Assembly: GCF_023101765.2 (NCBI RefSeq)
Contig: NC_064231.1
Location: 8,818,501-8,882,500, forward strand
Reading direction: 5' to 3'
DNA from: Spodoptera frugiperda
Lineage: Eukaryota; Arthropoda; Insecta; Lepidoptera; Noctuidae
DNA: 64,000 nt
Numbering within the stretch: the stretch's first letter is position 1; every line of letters begins with the position of its first letter. Shown here piece after piece: positions 36,101 to 48,400 of this stretch. The position numbers and the translations under genes are program-made. Under the pieces are notes generated by a model. That model worked only from the letters and a program-made list of their open reading frames with translations, was not told the origin of the DNA and ran no database searches.

Positions 36101-38718
36101 CAGTAAGAACCACGTAAGTGCAGCCGTGCCCGAAAGTTAGCATATGAATACTCACAGCCAAATATGCAGTTTCAAAGGTCTTGTGTTTATTCTTCAGTTC
36201 ATAGTATGTGTACCATAATAGTGCTGTTCCTGCCACACTGGCTATCGACACCAATATCATGAATATCCACGACACCAGAGTTGCCAATAAATGCAATATT
36301 GAGACCATAATTAGAGAACATACTGAAAAATAAAAGAAATTTTATAACACACAAAGTAAAATAAATCTAGTTTGTCTATCTACTTTCTACTACAATGTTC
36401 TACATTTTATGAAATGCAATAGAGTTGAAATTCAAGTGACAAGTTCACAAGAATGTTGTTATCAGTTTCTAATTAGTCTCGTCCAGCTAACTACAGCTAT
36501 CCACTCTAAATACAGCTAATTAGGTAGTACATAATAATTGAATCATCTTAGCTGTATGGTTAGAATACTTTGAATAATTTCTTGATAAAATTTATATTCA
36601 GGTTTCTTGTTTTACAATTATGTTTTATGCCAATTGTCTGTTCTTTTTTCATCATTTCACACTCTTGTCTAGAAAATTATTATTCAATAAAAATGATTTA
36701 TTTTCTTATGTGTATTATCTTCGTTGCTGCCATCAGCACACTGTATGCAAACATTTTTCTTTTTATCAAATTGTTACGATTAGTGTTTTAATACAACACA
36801 TTAATTATAATTAATGTGTTGTATTTTAATTTATTTAATTTATTTATGTAATTTCATAATTATGAAATTGGCATATTATTAACTTTATCAACTTTGCTGT
36901 TGACCCAATTTTTATTTTAAAGAATCTCTTCTGATTGCTGTTAATATATTATAGTTCATTAAGGAATTGTCTATTCCAGATCTATTAACCTTTTGTCTGT
37001 AGCTATATGAGACATAATAGATACATTTTTCATGTAGTTCCAGCATACCATGCCTATTTTACTCCTATAATTTAAATCAGATATGAGTTAATTCTCATTG
37101 ATAGGCTACAATACTATTATATATTTTGCTGTACCTATAATCCTATACTACTGTTTTATTAAAGCCTTCAATCATAAATTACATTGTTCACCTTGTTTTA
37201 ATAACTTAGCATAAATTTGAATAACAACGAAAAAATATTCATTAATTAACTTTTTCATTCATAACAGTAGTATGACCTACATTGAAAAACATTTTATTAA
37301 TGAAAGGACTACTGGCAACACACTGGCAACTCATAGACATAATTAAATAGAGTGCTAGACTAAATTATTCAAGCAATTGTTAGCTTAGCATTGGTTGAGT
37401 GACATCACCGGTAAAATGAGTCAGTTCATAACTCCTACCTACTTTAGTGTATTTATAGCTCAGTGATCCAACTTCCTACTGTAAACTGAGATAAGCTAGA
37501 TCCTTTCTTGCTTCATCTATTGAAGGCTATATTGAATTATTTATTAAATAATTAAGATGGTAGGAACTGAGATAGATATGTCATTGTTATATTGAGTTTA
37601 TTAGATCTAATTTGACAATCAGCTCACTAATGACCATTGAGGTCAATAACACAACTAGGTGGGGCCAAATAGAGCATTATGTAACATTTAGGATGCATAA
37701 TATTTTAAGGTGGTCTTAATTAATTCAAATTAGTTTTGGTACCTATTTACACCTAATATCATATTATGTTACAAGGAAAAAGGTGAACAAGAATATTATA
37801 ACACTTGATCTTGCTCATTTTTGTGGCTAAGATAAAACTATAAGAATTATAAATATAGGTATAGGTATACAAGTAATTTCTAGATTGAATTTGATTTTGC
37901 CCAGCTTAATAAGACTCAAATAAGAATTAAGTGCATAAATCTACAAAATTATATTATACTTACTAAATGCAATAATGACACAAATAATCATCTCCTTCCA
38001 TGATGAGTAAAGATCTGAGAGCATCTGCTCAATAGTGTCCCAACTGTTCAGTAGATCATAAAAGTCATTGAATACTTTCTTAGTAAGTTCCTTTGCTGAC
38101 TTTGGGAAGCATCTATTTAGTAGTGGGAATGTCTCATACACTGGCAGAGTTGGACATGGCCCTATGTAGTTGTTAGATACATCCCTATTACTAGCCAATG
38201 AGTTCAAATTAATATCATAACGGCAAAGGTTTGATCCAGTCTCCTTATAGAAATTCTGTATATCAGCCATTGACTCCAATTTCTTATTAGGACATTCTTT
38301 CACACATATTTTGAGGGACCTTTGAAGCTCTTTTACATCCATGAAAAATAGATACTTTTTGTCAATGGTACTTATTCCAGACACAGGTGCTGCTGTTAGC
38401 TTGTAGTTGCTTTTCACTCCACATGTATTCCCAAACGAATCAAATCCATTAATTACTCGTAAAGGATTTCCGTACACGAAAGATATCGCAGCTACGATTA
38501 TCTGAAAAAGTATATTTTATTAAGCACCGATATTTATTCTAATAACTTTAATTAGTACAATATTAATAGAATATTAATAAACAACATTTAAATGAGGTTT
38601 GCCGGGTGCTTACCATTAATATCCAAAATAAGATATAAATAATCAGCCACAACACATCGGTACAACCTTTTCTTGGTGTTTCATTTTGAGGTGATATTTC
38701 ACTTTGAGTACAACCCAT
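27115..38718 (-). CDS. Ctl1: Choline transporter-like protein (SLC44A1/CTL1-like)
   Basis: Multi-pass choline transporter of plasma and mitochondrial membranes. Eleven exons: 38718-38614, 38501-37964, 36322-36156, 35602-35543, 35430-35263, 35060-34925, 34424-34277, 34151-34014, 33867-33705, 27727-27506 and 27279-27115. All phases match and total 669 residues (human SLC44A1 about 657). It starts MGCTQSE... and has a GCTDVLWLIIYILFWILM first membrane helix. A large, Cys-rich extracellular loop (FGNTCGV, CVKECPN, NLCRYDIN) is followed by repeated hydrophobic helices. It shows the family stretches CAKCGLKCGICCFYCLEKFI, NAYTIITIERCHFCKAA and VGDFILFLGK. The cytosolic tail (CVCEDRNMNGNDG...) is short. 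Intron 9 is 6 kb and holds a LINE and another element. The symbol follows homology; which insect CTL paralogue this is cannot be settled here. Confidence 0.92.
27926..29292. mobile_element. Non-autonomous DNA element with GGTAAAGTTGCC repeats
   Basis: The ends are inverted copies: AATAAAAGGTATCTTTAT...AGATACC at the left and the reverse complement at 29266-29291. A TA on each side may be the target duplication. Inside, GGTAAAGTTGCC or its reverse complement occurs exactly six times (27983, 28170, 28838, 28864, 29224, 29244), with at least one imperfect copy near 28313. The copies at 28838 and 28864 form an inverted pair. No ORF was recognised. It lies in CTL1 intron 9. Confidence 0.65.
29293..30073. 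other. CTL1 intron 9, unique-looking stretch
   Basis: AT-rich sequence between the GGTAAAGTTGCC element and the LINE. A 65-codon open frame near 29716 shows nothing recognisable. Confidence 0.4.
30145..31614 (-). pseudogene. Reverse transcriptase part of the CR1-like LINE ORF2
   Basis: 489 codons open. It begins inside the RT N-terminal region (PDGIPAVVLKTCAPELSP; the GPDGIP-type motif is half present). It continues through FRLSLETGQVP, NNYRPISVTSILCKSMERVL, QYGFRRNRST, DISKAFDRVWH, AGVPQGSVLSATLF and the catalytic GYADDST, and ends with the conserved C-terminal RTAREWNSLPESVFPDGY stretch. No internal stop. It is out of frame with the endonuclease part, so the joint protein would not be made. 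Confidence 0.85.
31605..33047 (-). pseudogene. Endonuclease part of the CR1-like LINE ORF2
   Basis: 480 codons from MKTRAKKRVQQ. Apurinic-type endonuclease motifs are visible: LSNIRGLHSNL, LLFLSETQI, YACVYRSHSG, LVLLGDFNAHHQEW, and the SSDHCQV catalytic His region. The linker to the RT domain runs to IRIRQKEVYKT and then goes out of frame (NAPTESRPWF, stop). Compared with the usual spacing before PDGIP, about ten codons seem to be missing at this point. A small deletion probably caused the frameshift. Confidence 0.85.
36790..36825. repeat. 36-nt perfect palindrome
   Basis: Each half is 18 nt (AATACAACACATTAATTA and its complement) with no spacer. It lies in CTL1 intron 2. Confidence 0.8.
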
Positions 38719-39756
38719 TTTAATATTATTAAATTATTGCGCGTTGTCAACAACTTTTAAAATTATAAAACATTTCCAATTTCTTGTGGAGTTTAAACAA
38801 ACAAACAAGCCAAGCAGCAAACAAGCTTGTCAAATCAAAGCTGCGTTCGAATAAGCTTCCTAGGCTTGGAAAAAATCGGTAATCGTATCGCGTATGAGTA
38901 CCGATTCATTTTATCGATATTTGTATTTCTCGGACTCGATAAATTCCAACTTATTTAAATGAAAATAAAATTTCATTACATTAATATTTCCATTTATTTA
39001 ATGTAATAAAATATGATAATTATATACACTGATTATATATTATCTATGTACAATCGATGTCAGCGATAGATATTGTTATATTTGATCGCAATACATTCTT
39101 AATGATATTATATTCACAATCTTTGATAATCAATATTTGGCATATTTTATAACTCAACTTTCAATTTTATATTTAATGTTAAGATGCTACGAACGGTAAA
39201 GAACCGCACCATTTGAAATTGAAAAAATACGTATCACTAATTGAAAGTGGTGAAAGTAGTTAGAATTAGTCGTAATACTATGAAACCATTAGTATTTATT
39301 TAGAAAAACCTGAAATTAGCCAATAGTCAGTTATAATCAAAACATCAATTTTTAAATGTTTTTGAAATGATCATGTAAACACGTTTTATATATATTATAT
39401 GATTATATCAATTAGTCTGGGGAAACGAAAGCTGTCAATTTCTAAACTTTTGATATGGCCATGATTTAGCACTGTCAAAACACGATTGGATAGCATAAAA
39501 CTAGTATTAGTACTAGAAAGTCACGTTTAAAAGTTTTATACATGGTTAAATGACCAGCATGCTTTCCTTGCATTTTGTCCATTACAGTTTTGAATATAAT
39601 AACATACAATACTGAGTAAAATAAACAAATAGATCAGATGTAAGTGTGAAAACTCTCAGATTCCAGAAACTAACCTATAAGTGACACGAAGCTGTATTTT
39701 TAGGCGACAATGAAGCATAATTAATTAAATTGAATTCCATAAAATAAACTAAGTAT

Positions 39757-39968
39757 TTTTTTATTCTACCTTTTCGATGCCAATATATGTATATGCCAAT
39801 AATATACATATACGGCAACTCCTATACGGATACAAATCCAGACTACCTGACTGTTAATGAGAAGTCCCTGAAGGAAAAATCCAATAACACTTTGACCGAC
39901 TCGGGAATTAAACCCAGGACTTCTTGTTCAGCAGTCACGTAAGCAATCACTAGACCAACGAGGCAGTG
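39757..39968 (-). mobile_element. tRNA-derived SINE (HaSE-like)
   Basis: On the minus strand it begins CACTGCCTCGTTGGTCTAGTG (A-box-like), has a B-box-like GGGTTTAATTCCC (39903-39915), and ends in an A run seen as Ts at 39757 onward. A 7-bp direct repeat TAAGTAT (39750-39756 and 39969-39975) flanks it. The start resembles SINEs known from noctuid moths. It is not a functional tRNA because no anticodon or acceptor stem is preserved. Confidence 0.7.
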
Positions 39969-40559
39969 TAAGTATGGCGTATTATTAGTCTTAAATAATA
40001 AAAATATCAAGACCGTTTAAGCAGCCTATAGTCAGTGTTAGCAGCTCTTGATTTTTTAAATTTGCCGCCTTGTTTTGGTCAGCTTTCGTTGGCCAGACTG
40101 TTTTCCCGATTGCTGTTTAAAATCGGATTTTTATTTGCCCGTTCCTAAAATTAGTACCATAGACTAGAGAGAGAGAACAATAGCTTTAGTCATAGACTAA
40201 GAACCAAGTCTCGGGGAATTAGGAATAGATTTTTTTACCATTTCTCCTATTTATATCTAGATTTAACATTTCTGTTCTACGTCTAAAAGTGCCTTTTTGT
40301 ACTATAATTTTGTTTAACTATAAAATTGTCTTAAGGTATTTCTTAGCATAGATATTGAAACCCTTATTCGTTGTCTATGTTCAAAATTAACAATCTGTGA
40401 ACACTAAACATCAATTTTGACAGTTTGCCACAGCTTTCGAGAATAGACGAGTGACGACGGCAGCGAATCAGCGAAAAGCATGAATTTTTGAATTCTTTTA
40501 ATCAAATTTGACTGTGCTTGCCAGACAAGACATTTTACTACACATTCGAATAGTGTCGA

Positions 40560-40777
40560 AGGTAAATTATTACTCAGGATAAATTAGGTTTAGGTACCTA
40601 TAGTTAATTGAGTACGATGCAATAAGAATACTTTTGATTCAGCAGCTTCTCACCGCAATATACCTATTACAAATTTGTACGTGAAAAGAGTGTGTTATAT
40701 AACCTTGAATCACGAGACTTCAGTATTGATCAGTTATATTTTTTGTGAAATATTCAAGTGAGAGTAAAACTTATCAG
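40560..40777 (+). other. Probable Ogdh 5'UTR exon (start uncertain)
   Basis: Only the 3' border is well supported, by the donor CAG|GTATGT at 40778. The 5' border given is a guess. Splicing from here to 42405 would place 24 nt of leader before the ATG at 42429. Confidence 0.35.
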
Positions 40778-42428
40778 GTATGTAACTAATTATTTGTAAC
40801 GTTAGTGTAATTCCGCATTATGTGACGCAATGGGTGTAAAAAGAGGTTAGGAAAACTGGGGTATTCAGTTATAGTTGCTGTAAAGTTTTCAGTAATTATT
40901 AAATTAGACTTCAATTGAAGATTATATAATCTTTTTATCATAGATGGATCATGTGTATAGAAAGTTGCCACCTTGGGCCCCATGACTAATGACGAAATTG
41001 CGGACCTTTCTATTCTCCAACGTTAACATCTGTTTTCATTAAGCTGACGATATAATTACTCTCAATGATACAAGTAATTATATTTTAGTAATCTATCAAA
41101 GAACTAGTATTATTTTAAATGAATTCTTTTAATTTCTTTGAGTCAAAATTTCCTATTAGAAAGGTACCCTTCAAAAGGCTCAAACATTATGTATCATGTA
41201 TAATATTTTCATTGAAAGTACTTGCAATATTGTTTTATCAAATAAAAGTCACATGATTTCATGCTAATTGGAATCCTATTGGAAATAGTATAACATTCAT
41301 TTTAAATCCTTATTTGGACCATTTATATACCTTTTTGTATAAGCCCTAATAACAATCAAGTTTGGCTCATGTAAACAAGTGATTTCTCCTATAACCTTGA
41401 ACTATTTAACATCTATAAATAATATTAGAACATGTGAGTGCATCTATTTAACAAATTTGAAAACCTGCCAAATTTTTATAAAGTAGAAAGTAGCTTGAAA
41501 GATATTATATGTAATTATATACACAATATTATATTTATTAGATATAACATTCATATAAAGACTTGATATTCATATCAAGATTGATCATATTGCTAGAAAT
41601 ACTGCCTAAGCAATTAGAGTAAGAAATATTTTGTTAGAATAATGTAGGAATTGGTTTTTATCCATTATATTTATAGTATAACCTTTCATTAGTTTTATAG
41701 ACCTAATCAATCATATTTTTTTCTTTATTTAAATATTGTTTTTTATAGATACTTATAGACAACAATTTAATCAATCATAGATTTAATACACTCATGGGCT
41801 CACATTTTTTTTATAAAATTTATAAATATTCTCCATTTGAAAAATATTGTAATATAATAATAATAAATAAAAAGGAAATATTTAGTTACATGCCTGATTG
41901 TAGTGCTAAGTAATAGTTAAACATAAAGTAGGTACATAAACACAATGATTGTAAGATTTCTGTGTGCCAGTTATTTTGGCATTGACAGTGTTTTGTCCTA
42001 AATTCTCAAGTATCATTATCTTTCTACTGCTTGTTTTATGTACAACATTTACATATCTTTTTTGTCTTAATGGTACTGAATAAAAATGTGTAAAATATTA
42101 ATGTGTGAGGATTATATCCAAATTAAATTATTATTTTTACCTAAGGCTTTAGTTAGTGGGTAATTTTCTCTGAATACATTAAATTTTCATGTTTATTTCG
42201 AAATGTTTTATCTTAGTGAAATAAACAAACTTAAAATAGGCCTTTGGACTGATTTATGTTTCTCAGTACACTTGAATCATAATTTTTGATAGCAATTTCA
42301 ACCTGTAAACATGTTTTGTAACTTATTTTGAAGAATTATATGTCATTACTAGATAATATAGTGATAAAAACAGGCAATACAATTGATATAATTTTTGTTT
42401 ACAGATCTGACACTAGACTCAAACAAAC

Positions 42429-45400
42429 ATGCATCGCGCGAGGGTTATATTTCAGCTGTCAAATAAAGTTGGGAACAACGAACGGTTTGCATCATGGCTC
42501 TTGAACAAACCACAGGTGAGTCATATTTATTGATCTGTGCTAATTTTATCTGTGGCTTAATTATTCCAATTTTAAGATATCTTTTCTGGGTTTTTCTAAT
42601 TGTTTATGATATTACTATTACTGTTAATCTTTTTTCTAGTAATGGTTTAACACATAGGTAATTCATATGAATCATCAAGTGTCTGGGAATTACTCTTCAG
42701 ATAAAAGTAAAAATCATAAAATCTGTAATGTAAGACAATATTTTATTTAATACCTATTACAATTAATTAGTTTACTGGTTACGAAACAATAAGTTCAAGG
42801 TGGTTTAGTGCCATGGTCATATAACAGTAACCTGTGACTGCCGACCTTGCGTAGCGACGCTGTAGAAACTGTTGAAAATCTAGGTACAGTTTAACTATAG
42901 GTTAATCAAGATACATTTGAGGAAATCATGTGTTACTGACAGTGGTAGATTAGACAGATTAGACGCGTCATGTTGAAGTGAAGCGTTGCAAAGACAACGT
43001 ATGCGTCATCGTCACGTGTTGCCCTCGGTAGCTGGTACCTACTCGATCCCACCAGTTTATAAGTACCATAAATTATAAACTTGTTTTTGTAACCAAGTTC
43101 AAGGGCACCAAAATGCTGGGAATACCCCTGCGATAATTAAGGCATGCAGAATTTGATTTTTGTGCAATAACTTGATTCGTTTGGCGTATTTTATTTTTAA
43201 ATGTAGTTTGTTTTACAAGTAAATCTTAGATAAAGTACCTACTGCTGCCTTAGACTTAAGAAACCGATACATAAGATCTGGGTTAGCGCTTTACGTATTT
43301 TTCCTGTCGCCTGTCGCAAATTCCGCGAAACGGAAATAAATCCACGGTCGTGTACATATTTCCTTATAAAAACGAAAATTTTAAAATAAACCCACAGTAA
43401 TGTTCTTAAAAAAGTAAATCCTTGAATGAATATAAATAATTGGAGCTAAAAATACGTTACTGCTTTTTGTACGTCGATTTTTATAAGAGGTAGATTGAAG
43501 TAGAAAGTAGATATTATTATCATTATCACCGAATAAAAGTAGTAATTAGTCGTAGCTATTCTTTATAATTAGTAAGAAGCATAATGGGGCAGATACTTCA
43601 TGCATGCTTACAAACGGTATTATTCGAATAATAATACAAAGTGGGTCAATAATTCTTCTTTATGAAGTACCTAAATGCCATTCTCGTTTCCACAATATCT
43701 AAAGGAATGCCTGATAGATAGGTATTTAATTCATTTTCATTCGAACCATGCCAGGGCGGGGTCATTTATTGAGTCCATTGTATAATTAAATTCTGTTTTA
43801 TGTAAGAGAACGTGGGATTATGTTAATTCTTATTAAGACTTCAGTATTTTGCGTGGAAATGAAAAACTAAAATGAAAGTTGCACAACTATTTTTGTATTT
43901 TACGCTTCGACTCGCTGATAAATTCTCTTGTTTGTTTGATATTGCACGAGTATTGTTATCTGTTTCGAGAAATTTCAAGGTAGAGGTGTCGCGTTCGAAC
44001 AAAATCTATAACAGACAAAACAGGAAATGCGATTGAAAGAAAAATACAGGAAACATGATAAGACTTTAATAAAAAAGTTTACTGCACATTTATTATCTTT
44101 CAATTATCTTAATAAATCATAAAAAAATGCATAATTCTTAAATAAACCTTCCCTGTATTGTTGGTTTTAAAATACATTTCCATTTCCAATAAATATCTAA
44201 GAACGAACGTTTTCGAGAAATGATCAAGCTGCACATTATTATTGCAGATGTTTATTTGTAGAGTGCGATCGATAGTTTCGCCCGTGGCGACCGCGGCCCG
44301 TATTCTATGATAGGTCGTTGTGTAAGCACTATAAGCGGTGCTGTCGTGCCTCCAACTTGCTCTATCGTATCTAGTCGAGACTATACACTGACGTGACGAG
44401 ACTGCCGAGCCCCTTTGTTCCCCTGATAAACTTTGTTCCATATTCTTATCTCACTGCTAGCTGTTTTTTTAACCCAGTCGCGTTCAACCTTTACATCATA
44501 CATCAATTAGTAAGGAACAATACTATTGTCAACAATTTAAGTATGAATTTGTTATCTACTCCAATACATATAGAATTGATTTTGGCTTACAAAGACAATT
44601 GGAGGGCAGCCAAGCGAAATGTGTATGCCAGGAAAGATATTTATTTTCATGTTTGAAAAATAAACGACGGTATTCTCTTCGATTGACGTCATTTGACGTA
44701 ACATGCACCGATCGAAGTATTTGCAAAGTTTTGTTGTTTAAATTATAAAGTGCATTTGTTAGGAATTGTTTTGATAATCTTATATTTAATTATAACTTTT
44801 GTTTGTACAGACAACAGCAGGGTCAGTAGTCGGATATAGGCACAAAAGCTCGGCGGCTGCTGAACCCTTCCTCAATGGCTCCAGCTCAGCATACGTGGAG
44901 ACCATGTACAACTCATGGCTCGCAGACTCCAGCTCTGTACATGCGGTAAGTTTCAACATTAATTTACCAACTACTCGAATTCTTAATATTCACTTTTTCA
45001 GTGCACCACCGCAATCTGACTGGGTGGTAAATAAGTACCAAGTAAGAACGTTCTTGACCAATGGCTAGAGTTAAAATTATATGTATACAACCAATAATAG
45101 CTAGGTACTTAGGCAGTTACTTCACTACAAGACATTGAACCTTGACTACTGATAAATAGTACCAGTTTCTACAAAAATAAATTATATAGCGTTAGATAGC
45201 TGTATTAAAATACCGTGGGTACCGTGTCGCGGTTATATGGTTTTGTGGTATTACGTTTTCCAGTGGAAAAAATACTCAATAATAAAATAAAATAATCATA
45301 TGAATCAGGGCGCCGGTGATAACCAGTTACAATTAGAAAAGATTATTAGTCAGTCATTAATGTGATAAGAATTAAATAGATTAAATATGCTTAGTGAAGT

Positions 45401-48400
45401 TCATTCATAATGTAGGAAAAAAATATATAATTGTAATTGAAAATCTTCCTTAAGTGTTTACTTCGAGATAACTGATGAGAATGAGAATCTCAGTACTCAG
45501 TATTTTACCATGATTAATGAGCGCAGGGTTTCCATGGTAGAAGACGCAATCGCAAGCAATGCGCTTGTACATTTATAAATATTTATTTTTCGTGTCACCG
45601 CCAGTATCTTATTTTACGATGACAGCATTGCGGACATTTTTATTTACGATCTAGATTAGATAAATTCAAGTTTTCAAGTATAAGGTATCTCTATTTTTCG
45701 AGGATATCGTAACAATTGAACGAATATCTCTCGATCAATGTGTGTTCGGCTTAAAACTGTTTGTGAATTAGATAGGTACTATAATGTCATTGCCAAACTA
45801 ATCTGGGCTGGCGTCTGATACGTCGTAATTAGATAAGAATTTGTGATTGACTGAAGTAGTGAGCGTCTAGTACTACAATAATAATTTTATCTATGTTTTT
45901 CCCATTCAATTCTCATGCTCTTCTAACTAGTGTATTTTAATTCTATGGCATAATTTGTTATTTTTGAACTGGCATCGTCACACGTGAATCGTCAGTCTAT
46001 CGTAATAGCCAACGTTTTCAATGTGTCCCAAATGACTCTCAATGTCATTTTAAATGACTGTAAATCAACCATCGAGAGGTATTGTCTCCAACATTCAAAG
46101 AGAAAAATAGTCGAATAAATAACCTTTTTATATTCAATGCCATGTTTAAATAGGTGATCACTTATAAAAGCCGTGATTTACTGTTTATGGAGAAACAACA
46201 CATTGATTTAGCAACAGGTTGATAAGCGCTCTAAGTACTATTCAATATCTATCAATTACGACTAGGTGACTTGATTCGTTGTCTAGACGAGGCCTAGACG
46301 TCATTATTACCAGTTCATACCGGTAATAACCGGGAACCTTGAGTTACTAAATCAGTTCATTTGAAACCCCTTTACTGATTAATTAAATAAGCTACTCTGT
46401 TGGTATGCTTTTAGTGCTCAAAATAGATTGTAAAAGTAGCATTTAATTTTTTTATACTTTTTATTAGTGTTATTAGAGCCAAAGGGAAATTATAACATAG
46501 TTTGTGACGTATATTACGTGTTAAATGGAAAAGGATGGTCACGAGAGAGAATTGTCAATTCGTGCGATACTAATTCTCATGTGATTACTAACTAGCGTTG
46601 GTTATTGTTCCGTAGTTGGAGTTTTCTGCTTCAATCCAATCTATCCCCAACAATACTGACTGGTACAGCGTCTACGTTTCGCGGTCATTACGCCCACAGT
46701 GTAGTTTCAAAATTAGCATTCACTCATTTGTTACTACATCAACTTTGTTGACACGGTTGACGCGGTAATTTCAATTAAAAATGGAATATATTATCATGCA
46801 CTCCTGTTTTACACATGGCAAGCTAGGAATTTAATTACAATACGTAATTCGCAATTTTAAAAAAAAACTTTGCAATTGCACTGGGGTCTAGATCGTTTTG
46901 ATCTATATGCATAAGTCCATAACTTCGTCTGAATCTATTCAGCAGTTCTGCTTGATAGGATAGATATACTCATAGATTAACAGATATTCGCGTTTAGTTC
47001 TGTGCTCTACAATGATCGGGTTTTACAATGGAACATAGTTACAATACCGTTCTGAATAAGTACGTGCATATTTATCGATAAGAATTTTCCTTGACCAAGT
47101 AACAGGCCATATTATTATTACACGTGAAATAACCACATTGTAATAACTATTAAAGAAACGAGGTTTATGAAAGTGGAATGGTGGCGGTTAAGAAAGGCTC
47201 AATTGATAAGCCTCAAGTATCTATTATCAGATTTAACTTTGATTGATTGTAGTGATAAGACTCATCTCTTGACCGTTGTTTTGGTATCAATGTCAGGAAG
47301 TGGCCCCTTCTGTATCATGATGACGTCATAGTGACATGTACATGTTTGTTGTTTTTCGAAAGGGATAGAAGATAGAAATTTAATAGTTCCATATAACATG
47401 ATTGTTGGTATACAATCTTAACGTAATGAACGTAAGGGTTATGTTACCAGGTGCCATTTCAAACTCCGTTTTACCTATTTCGCAATCGGATTAATCGGCA
47501 ATAATGGTTCCTTTTCTGATACTGGGACCAGAACTTAGTGATCAGTTGGTAGTAGCACAGTATGACCCAATAGTAAATACTACTACCTAAGACCTAATGG
47601 TAAATACTACCTATTTAGAAAGGTAGTACTTAAATAATGTAGATATTAGCATATACACCACTCATAATTCCATGAATAATTTGGCGTCGTGAACTCTATG
47701 AAAGTTTTTTATGCAATGTTATAATGTGCGTCATTTGTCCATCTCAGCGTGACTTGCTTGCGTAGGTACTTGTGACGTAACTTAATTATTATATACCAGT
47801 ACCGCTATATGTACTGTAAAAATATTGTCATTATGTGCCACTCTATCTTATCAGCCATTTTTTTCTTTCTATACCTAAATAATAGGGATGATGACGGGGT
47901 ATGAAAATTAAAAATCTATTTAGTCCGTCACTTAGGTAATGAAAGGTAATAGACATTATTTTGTCATATAAGATGACAATACTAAGATTAGATTGAAACG
48001 AATCAAAGTTTATGGAAGCAAATACGTCATTTCTATGTATAAAACGTACCTAAAGTGACGTCACGATATTTCAAATTAATATATCCAAAGTATATTCTGT
48101 AAATATAAAACAATCTACAACACGGACATTAAAATAAAATGTCATTATCAGGTATACTTCAAATCTTCTTAAGGTGGAATTTAAACATCCTTATTTCTAG
48201 TAAAATCATTGTTTTGATTTTTCGCCAGAGAATGATGTTTGGCTGAGAATGAACAGGGAAAAAGCATAGTATTTCTTTTAAGTTTTAAAATAAGTTCATA
48301 CCACTTATGCATGCAAAACGTATTGATTTTCACGGTCTGGGTATTAACAGCCAGATATTTGATGTCACAATTTGTTAGACTAAGGATTTACATAGTGGTT

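Larger units (their letters stand above)
38719..42428. promoter_or_regulatory. Divergent CTL1/Ogdh region with Ogdh leader exon
   Basis: A good donor at 40777/40778 (ATCAG|GTATGT) and an acceptor ending at 42404 (TTTACAG) define a probable Ogdh 5'UTR exon ending at 40777 and a leader intron of about 1.6 kb. TCAGT initiator-like motifs occur about 50 nt before the donor. A tRNA-derived SINE occupies 39757-39968. No other gene seen. Confidence 0.45.

Noticed and set aside
44109..44441. 110-codon minus-strand open frame in the first Ogdh intron
   Set aside because: Unremarkable composition (Ser/Tyr/Thr-rich), no splice or homology support, only mildly GC-richer than its flanks.
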